From contig CAJNDS010001324.1 in the NCBI GenBank assembly GCA_905221605.1, forward strand, positions 642,001 to 706,000: 64,000 bases of DNA, in the 5' to 3' direction. The notes under the pieces were generated by a model. That model was not told the origin of the DNA. It ran no database searches and saw only the letters and a program-made list of their open reading frames with translations. A program made the translations under genes and the position numbers. Source of the stretch: Symbiodinium natans (Eukaryota > Sar > Dinophyceae > Suessiales > Symbiodiniaceae). Positions 58,282 through 64,000 of this stretch are shown in pieces (within the stretch, counting starts at the first letter, position 1; each line of letters opens with the position of its first letter).

Positions 58282-58888
58282 TTAGAGACGCGTCGGTGGT
58301 TTGTGGCAGCCATGCCAGCCAGTATGGTGCGTTGCGGAAGACTGCGGTGTTCGATGAGTTGCGCATTTTAATTACCGCTCCTCATTGTTGTGGCGAAACG
58401 CTCGGAATTAACTTGCGCTGTCCTGAAACGAGCTGCCAGAATGGGCCGGCAGCCTTCAGCAGGAATTGTCCCTAGACCCGAAAACGGGTGTTTGCCGTGG
58501 ACTTGAATATGCTGCCAGGCTCCAGACACTGCTGCTGCAACGCCAGAGACGCCAGGCCAGGAAAGGCGAAATACGGAAACCCACCTAGGTGTTGTGGTCG
58601 TGGGCATATCTTCTCACAGCCCGAATACCTAGAAAGGCTGCGATTGTTTTTTCATGCAATCTTGCTATGAGGGGATGCAGATGCTTGTTCGAACCTCTGC
58701 ATAACCCCCTGGTTTGACCTGTAACCCGTCCAAGGACCCTGCATTCGTAGGAGTTAGGGGGGTGGGGGTGTGGATGGATGGGGGCGGTGGGTGGGTGGAG
58801 GGGGGTACCACCCTAAACCCACCGAGCACCCTAAGCCCCCGCAACCCTAAATCCTAAGCCCCCGAAAGCAACCCTAAATCCCAATGAG

Positions 58889-58924
58889 GTCAGCAGGCTT
58901 CTGCAAGCCTTCCTCCGCGTGTAG
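58889..58924 (+). CDS. Short 3' terminal exon
   Basis: After ccaatgag: VSRLLQAFLRV and TAG at 58922-58924. Good third-base bias but weak acceptor context. Confidence 0.35.
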   Translation, partial: VSRLLQAFLRV

Positions 58925-59177
58925 CTGCAGGACATCATGCACTCCTAAACCCCTCAACGGGTTTAAGGTGGGTTTGGGGCTTAGGGACTCTGAAAGCGGG
59001 AGAATGGTAACCCTAAACCCTAAAAAAAAACCCTAAACCCTAAACCCATGGTGGAATAGAGCTGGCTCTCAGTGCGAACCTCAAAAGACCTTGACACTCC
59101 TGCCGCATCAAATCCCAGGAGGCCCCTAAGCCTTCTAGAATTCTTTTCAAAGACAGTATTGGAGTTTGGTGTACAAT

Positions 59178-59234
59178 ATATATATATATGTATATGTGTG
59201 TATATGTATAGAGAGAGAGAGAGAGAGAGAGAGA
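59178..59234. repeat. TA-rich then (GA)n microsatellite
   Basis: atatatatatatgtatatgtg followed by gagagagag; about 55 bp. Confidence 0.85.
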
Positions 59235-59399
59235 CTGAGATGAGAACCCAAGAATCCCAAAATATGCAAGCCTTCAGCCCTACCACCCCGAAAAGCTAAT
59301 CTCCAGCTCCCTTTTAAAGCCCCAAACCCGAAGAACCTCAACTCTAACGCCAGAAAAGCCCCAGCCCTAAACCTCAAGGTTGAGAAACAGCATTGGCTC

Positions 59400-60600
59400 T
59401 GCAACGTGAGGGCCCTTGAAAACCGATTCTCTCATAGTTTGTTTTTTTGTTTGAGGTTTAGGGTTTCGATGCTTGAGGTGTTTTCTTCACAAAAAAAACT
59501 TGTGGTTTTTTGCGATTCATGGAGTTTCGGACGTTTGCTGTACGAGACGTACTTGCTACAATTGCTGCTGCTATCATGATCTAAGAGCCGATATTGGGTT
59601 CTCCGTGTCCTAAGCCCTAAACCCTAAACTCTCAAGGCTTGGGGATAGTGAGGTGAGGCTATGAACAAAATCCAGAAGTGAGTCCGTGGCCAGGACTTGT
59701 CCCAATGCTTACAGCGGAGGCTGCGAGAGCTAGAGGGCTTAGGGCTTTGGGTTCAGGGGCTTTAGGGTTTAGGGTTTAAAGTTTAGGGTTTAGGTTACAG
59801 GGTCTGTCAAGGAAACCCTGAACACCCTAACCCTGAAACAAACTTATGCTTCAGGGTTGGGGTGCCTAACCCTTAAACAAACTTAGGCTTCAGGGTTGGG
59901 GCGCAGCGTTCCTGTCCCAGATCTTCGGCGCGATGCTGCCCATACTTCTGCTTGACTATGGTTTTTTCCGCTGAATCTGCACGTGACAACAAGTTTGCTC
60001 CGGAAGAAAGCCATCCTTGAATGTTCAGGTCGAGTACAGGGGGGCCCTCTTGCCTAAACCCTGCTCTATCGAAGTCCTGAATGCTAAACCCTAAACCCCA
60101 TAAATTTAAGAGCCTCCGGCTCAAGCCGCCGACCCCGCCAGAGCATAGTTGAAAGGTCTAAACCCGCTCGTCGGCTGAAAGGATGCTTTCCTCATCGCAT
60201 GGTTCGAAGAGCATCGCAGCCTGCTCGGCAGAATCCCAAAAGTTGTGAAACGCTCGCGCCTCTGTGAAACGTGGGGGGGGGGGGGTAGGGGGTAGCACCA
60301 GGACCCAAACAGTTTAGGAGCTGAAGCAGCTTGGCACACCCGTGTTTGGGTGGGGGGGGGGGTAACAGGTGTGGGTGGCCTGGCCCTTTTTGATGCCTGA
60401 TTACGATCCTTGTTTCCAAAAAAAGCCCCTATGCCCTGTGCGAAACTGCCTATGGTCCATGAGTTTACGCGGTGTGGGTGGCCTGGCCCTGCACGGAAAA
60501 GCTGCCGGGGTACCCCCCCTACCCCCCCCCCCCGCGTTTTGGGGGGGTAAGGAGGGAAAAAGGGAGGTTTTCACCTCCAGAAACCTATCCAACACGCCGC
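59400..60600. other. Stretch without firmly supported genes
   Basis: Unique sequence with short telomere-like fragments and G/C runs (60273-60285, 60351-60362, 60522-60533). A possible micro-exon RRLRELE lies at 59714-59734 (acceptor cttacag; GC donor). gtgtgggtggcctggccc is repeated at 60369 and 60472. Confidence 0.35.
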
Positions 60601-60612
60601 CAGGGTCGGCGG

Positions 60613-60720
60613 ACCCTAAACCCTAAACCCTAAACCCTAAACCCTAAACCCTAAACCCTAAACCCTAAACCCTAAGCCCTAAGCCCTAAAGCCCTAAACC
60701 CTAAACCCCTAAACCCCAAA
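60613..60720 (-). repeat. CCCTAAA array
   Basis: About nine perfect units then CCCTAAG and CCCCTAAA variants. Confidence 0.95.
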
Positions 60721-60751
60721 CTTTTAGGGCCTATGGGGCTCGAGCGTTCAG

Positions 60752-60852
60752 GGCCAGGAAGGCACTCGAAATTCCCAGACCCCGAAGCCCTTGGAGGCAC
60801 CCCACACGCCTTCCGGGGCCTATGCCGCCGTGCCCTGGCAGCTGCAGGCCGG
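60752..60852 (+). CDS. Coding exon, Pro-rich; donor in TTTAGGG array
   Basis: Acceptor gagcgttcag ends at 60751. GQEGTRNSQTPKPLEAPHTP, SGAYAAVPWQLQA and GG, donor gtttag at 60853, the first bases of an 11-unit array. Confidence 0.55.
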
Positions 60853-60932
60853 GTTTAGGGTTTAGGGTTTAGGGTTTAGGGTTTAGGGTTTAGGGTTTAG
60901 GGTTTAGGGTTTAGGGTTTAGGGTTTAGGGTT
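60853..60932 (+). repeat. TTTAGGG array at an intron 5' end
   Basis: Eleven units starting at the donor of the exon 60752-60852. Confidence 0.97.
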
Positions 60933-61168
60933 GTCTGGTTGAACCCGAAAATAGTTTGATTAGGGGACAGGCTTTATGGGGCGTAGGGGTAGACGGCCTG
61001 TGGCCCCTCTAATGAGTTCACAGTGACAATAGCAGCCAAGGATGATCCCGGGCCGGGGGGAGACCTCCCTGAACCCTTTAACCGCAACCACCTAGGAGTA
61101 TACTTGGGAATATTAAAAAAAATTGGTACTAGAAGTATTTTCTTGCTGAAGTTGCAAGTTCAGTATAG

Positions 61169-61290
61169 ACAAGGGGTTTGGGCATGGATCGTCGAGAGTC
61201 AGGCGCGGAATGCGACGGCCGCCCCTCCTGCCCCGCAGTACAGCAACTTGGCTCAGTCATCCTCGCAGCTGAACATCTCCCTAAACCCTA
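61169..61290 (+). CDS. Coding island, Ala/Ser/Gln-rich
   Basis: After gcaagttcag: YRQGVWAWIVESQARNATAA, PPAPQYSNLAQSSSQLNIS, running into CCCTAAA with a stop. The end is approximate. Confidence 0.5.
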
Positions 61291-61304
61291 AATAACCCCT
61301 AGAT

Positions 61305-61390
61305 TGGGCTGTTCCCCCTTCTCCTCGCAGCCCTTAGAAGGGAATATAGTACCCCCTCTTCTAGTCCCGATTAAGGACTGTCAGTATGAG
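61305..61390. mobile_element. Miniature element, family P2 (diverged)
   Basis: tgggctgttcccccttctcc ... tcccgattaaggactgtcagtatgag; left end and internal stem keep the family pattern. Confidence 0.55.
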
Positions 61391-61696
61391 CCTCAGCCGC
61401 TCTTGAGGCCTCTTCCCCCCAGCAAGAATCGAGCTTCATCCTCCTCTCTTGAAACCCGAATTATGAACTCCCCGACCCCCTGTCGCCTAACAACCCTAAC
61501 CCTACACCCCAAACTGCAAACCCTAAACCCTTAGACCCGAAACTCTACAATTCTCTCTACAATTCAGTCTGTCATGTTCTGCTTTGTCATTATTTTGACA
61601 AAAGGCGAGATGATAGCCCTAAACCCCAAAAAGCTTTCTGTAAGAAGCCAAACACTTTAACAAGCACCGCAAGAGGCTTTAACACACTAAAGCCGC

Positions 61697-61788
61697 CTGG
61701 GGTTCCGAGGCGATATCCTCCGGGCGGTCGCTGCCACGGAAGGCCCATCAGTGCCTGTGGCCCCCATCTCCATGAGCTCCTTGGCAGG
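61697..61788 (+). CDS. Coding exon
   Basis: The frame reads GFRGDILRAVAATEGPSVPV then APISMSSLA and GG, before a gtatgg donor at 61789 and TTTAGGG repeats. GC3-rich; the acceptor was not clear. Confidence 0.5.
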
Positions 61789-62317
61789 GTATGGTTTAGG
61801 GTTTTGGGTTTAGGGTTTAGGGTTAGGGTTTAGGGTTTAGGAGGCGGGGGGGTACGGGGTGCAGTGCTCCTGTTTCAGCACTGCATTGTCAACATCGCCT
61901 GATATGTCTCGGAACCTCTAAGTGGCAACTGATTAAACATTGTTGCATGTGTTTCCGGAACCGCACTATACGCCCCATTATCCACGGTACTTTGTTTGGG
62001 GTGGCCTGCATCCCTAAACCCTGAACCCTGAACCCGAAGCCATGTCAGGTTACGAGTCTGTCCTCTCGCAGACCGTTGGCCCCGCTGCCCTCGACCTCAA
62101 CGCACAGTGCTCTATCACGGCCAGCGGGTGCACGTGCAGGGGTGACTGTGTGTTTTCATGTAATGTTGGACCCGGATCAGTGTAGGCAGCCGCTATTGAG
62201 CGTTTTGCCGGAAAACTTATGGGCCCCCCCTTTAATGAGGGTTACCCCAACCCAGTTTATAGAGGAGGGACCCCGGACACTAAAGCGAGTCCAACATGAC
62301 ATGACATGTATGTGTAT

Positions 62318-62342
62318 ATTATTTATATATATATATATATAT
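62318..62342. repeat. (TA)n microsatellite
   Basis: About 25 bp. It is followed by the hairpin cgtgcgtgcttcgcacgcac (62351-62370), a strong 8-bp stem with a TTCG-like loop. Confidence 0.85.
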
Positions 62343-62579
62343 TAGACACACGTGCGTGCTTCGCACGCACTTAGTGTCTGCACCAGCCCACGATGCAGGG
62401 TTGCGTGGGAGTGGTGTAGAGGGGACGGCCCGGATTGAGGGGCAGCGGGGCGGGCTGGCTGACGCGGCCACGGGTGTGTTTTTGGGGTCCGGGTTGGGGT
62501 TTAGGACGCCGGGCTTCGGCTTGAGCGTTCTGGGGTTGGGATGCAGAAGTGGCGCTTTCACGTCTGGCGGGCCCACGGC

Positions 62580-62700
62580 GTGAAGGGGGTTTGGGGTTTG
62601 GGGGTTCAGGACCTTCGACTTGGGGTTGGGATCGGGTGGGGGGTGGGGGGGGGGGGGGGGTAGGCGTTCCCGGGACCCGCGCGAGGTGGCCCCAGCACGG
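62580..62700. repeat. G-rich tract
   Basis: gggggtttggggtttgggggttc ... and a run of about 20 G at 62640-62660. Non-coding. Confidence 0.75.
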
Positions 62701-63010
62701 GGGGGCGGAAAACCACCCCGCGAGGGGGGGTCTATTTATGTAGAATTTCTATAATATATGCATGTATGTATGTGTACATCCACGCATGGTTCTTGACAGC
62801 AGATGTGTCTGTCTACGCGTCTATCTCCTTCTTGCGTGAGGCAGTGTGGGGATGGGCTTAGTGGACTTTTGTAAGGTATGTATAGTTGGCCCATCTTCTA
62901 GACATGATCAGACCTCCTCAAAAGGATTCTCAGAGAAACCTTGCCCTAAACCTTATAAACCCTAAGCCCAGAAACCAAAAACCCTGAACACTGAACCCTG
63001 AACCCTAAAC

Positions 63011-63110
63011 CCTGAACTAAACCCTAAACCCTAAACCCTAAACCCTAAACCCTAAACTCTACACCCTACACCCTACACCCTAAACCCTAAACCCTAAACC
63101 CTAAACCCTG
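63011..63110 (-). repeat. CCCTAAA array
   Basis: About 13 units, three of them CCCTACA, before the exon at 63124. Confidence 0.95.
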
Positions 63111-63123
63111 ATACGTTCTCCAG

Positions 63124-63211
63124 GAGTTTGGTCGAGAGATTGCCGAAGCTCGGAACCAGTACTCCAACCAAATGGCGAAGGCCACGGGATCGACTCGACC
63201 TTACTTGCATG
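63124..63211 (+). CDS. Coding exon
   Basis: Acceptor acgttctccag ends at 63123. EFGREIAEARNQYSNQMAKA, TGSTRPYLH and one base, donor gttagg at 63212. C-array before, G-array after. Confidence 0.65.
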
Positions 63212-63218
63212 GTTAGGG

Positions 63219-63290
63219 TTTAGGGTTTAGGGTTTAGGGTTTAGGGTTTAGGGTTTAGGGTTTAGGGTTTAGGGTTTAGGGTTTAGGGTT
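63219..63290 (+). repeat. TTTAGGG array
   Basis: Ten units right after the donor of the exon 63124-63211. Confidence 0.97.
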
Positions 63291-63426
63291 TCGTTGACCT
63301 GCACAATATCGGGGCACAAACTGATAAGGTTCGGGGTTTTTTAGGGGGGAATTGTAGTATCAGTACAAAGGGGCCTTATTCGTAGTTATTCTGACACCTG
63401 TAGTGGCAAGTTTTCGTGTTGCGTAG

Positions 63427-63538
63427 GCAGAGATGCACACCGAAGGCACGCTCATGTCAGTGCAGACGTTGCTGTGCAGGAAAAAGGAACACACTGCTTG
63501 CACCCCCACAACTGCCAGTAGACCCTAAACCCTAAACC
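63427..63538 (+). CDS. Coding island ending at a repeat-derived stop
   Basis: After gttgcgtag: AEMHTEGTLMSVQTLLCRKK, EHTACTPTTASRP and TAA in a CCCTAAA unit. A GA donor after CTGTGCAG (about 63480) is an alternative end. Confidence 0.4.
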
Positions 63539-63564
63539 CTAAACCCTAAACCCTAAACTGCCAG

Positions 63565-63661
63565 GTTCAGCTGCCCCCTGGCCGGCCGGACTACGGCCGG
63601 CAGATTGCCAGGATCGAGCTCCCTCCCGGCAACGTGTGGGGCTGGTGCGCCCCGGCTTCGG
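63565..63661 (+). CDS. Coding exon
   Basis: Acceptor aaactgccag ends at 63564. VQLPPGRPDYGRQIARIELP, PGNVWGWCAPAS and one base, donor gttttg at 63662. C-array before, G-array after. Confidence 0.6.
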
Positions 63662-63821
63662 GTTTTGGGGTTTCGGGTTTAGGGTTTAGGGTTTAGGGTT
63701 TATAGGGCTTGGGGTTTATGCTTTAAAGCTTGGGGTTTCTGATGTTTGGGGTGGGCTTTCTCGCCAAATGGGCACAGGCCTCGGAGGCAGGAGCCTAGCC
63801 TACCAAGCAGCCTCATTGCAG

Positions 63822-63895
63822 CCTCAATGCCAATGCGTACAGAGCCTCTAGAGGCAGAAATCGGCACAGGCAGAAATCGGCCGCCTGATCCCTAA
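63822..63895 (+). CDS. 3' terminal exon, stop in a CCCTAAA unit
   Basis: Acceptor cctcattgcag ends at 63821. Two bases, then SMPMRTEPLEAEIGTGRNRP and PDP, TAA at 63893-63895. Confidence 0.4.
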
Positions 63896-64000
63896 ACCCT
63901 GAACCCTAAACCGTAAGTTCTTCAGGAGCCCCCCCACCCCCCCCCCCCCACCCACTCTGAACCCCGAAAAGCTTGCAACGGCCACATGGCAGGCAAGCGC

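Noticed and set aside
58138-58371. Arg/Glu-repeat protein at 58.2 kb
   Set aside because: (GA)n microsatellite read as codons; only the stretch before 58160 has coding character.

Overview
The window looks like nuclear DNA of an alveolate protist, most probably a dinoflagellate; this is inferred, since no species marker was recognised. The grounds are TTTAGGG-type telomere-like repeats scattered through the whole 64 kb, convincing coding sequence on the + strand only, introns that sometimes start with GC or GA instead of GT, and a large Ty1/copia retrotransposon. No long single-exon host gene is present. No rRNA, tRNA, CRISPR or bacterial-type operon was seen.

Layout. 1-2284 holds the 3' end of a multi-pass membrane protein gene with prominin-like topology. 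From 2.3 to 34 kb and from 43 to 64 kb the sequence is a mosaic of short coding islands (about 18-180 nt), arrays of TTTAGGG or CCCTAAA, homopolymer runs, microsatellites and short palindromic elements. The coding islands behave as exons: an AG acceptor (often after a pyrimidine tract), an open frame with GC-rich third positions, then GT (sometimes GC or GA), or a stop codon for terminal exons. At least 15 islands end in a stop and a few begin at a credible ATG, so parts of many genes are present, all reading left to right. In several places neighbouring islands join in phase across introns rich in telomere-like repeat (13400-13463, 48055-48228, 57679-57950) or across a GA-AG intron (53570-54839). 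Recognisable pieces are an EF-hand loop (11951-12026), a PUB/PUG-like domain (15473-15559) and a GWVT..GNQ/GT motif (53522-54910).

A recurring order is [CCCTAAA]n - exon - [TTTAGGG]n, so introns tend to begin with TTTAGGG and end with CCCTAAA. The two ends of such an intron would be complementary in the transcript. This is the most unusual feature of the window.

34119-42797 is a complete but frame-broken Ty1/copia-like LTR retrotransposon. It has 149-bp LTRs differing at one base, a 5-bp target duplication CCTAA, a primer-binding site, gag with zinc knuckle, protease, a SAP-like region, integrase, reverse transcriptase, RNase H and a polypurine tract. It sits inside a CCCTAAA array. Its reading frame is interrupted by about ten indels and no clear nonsense substitutions, which conflicts with its nearly identical LTRs.

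The exon calls were made by eye from frame, codon bias and splice signals. Boundaries marked approximate could be off, and joining exons into genes needs transcript data.
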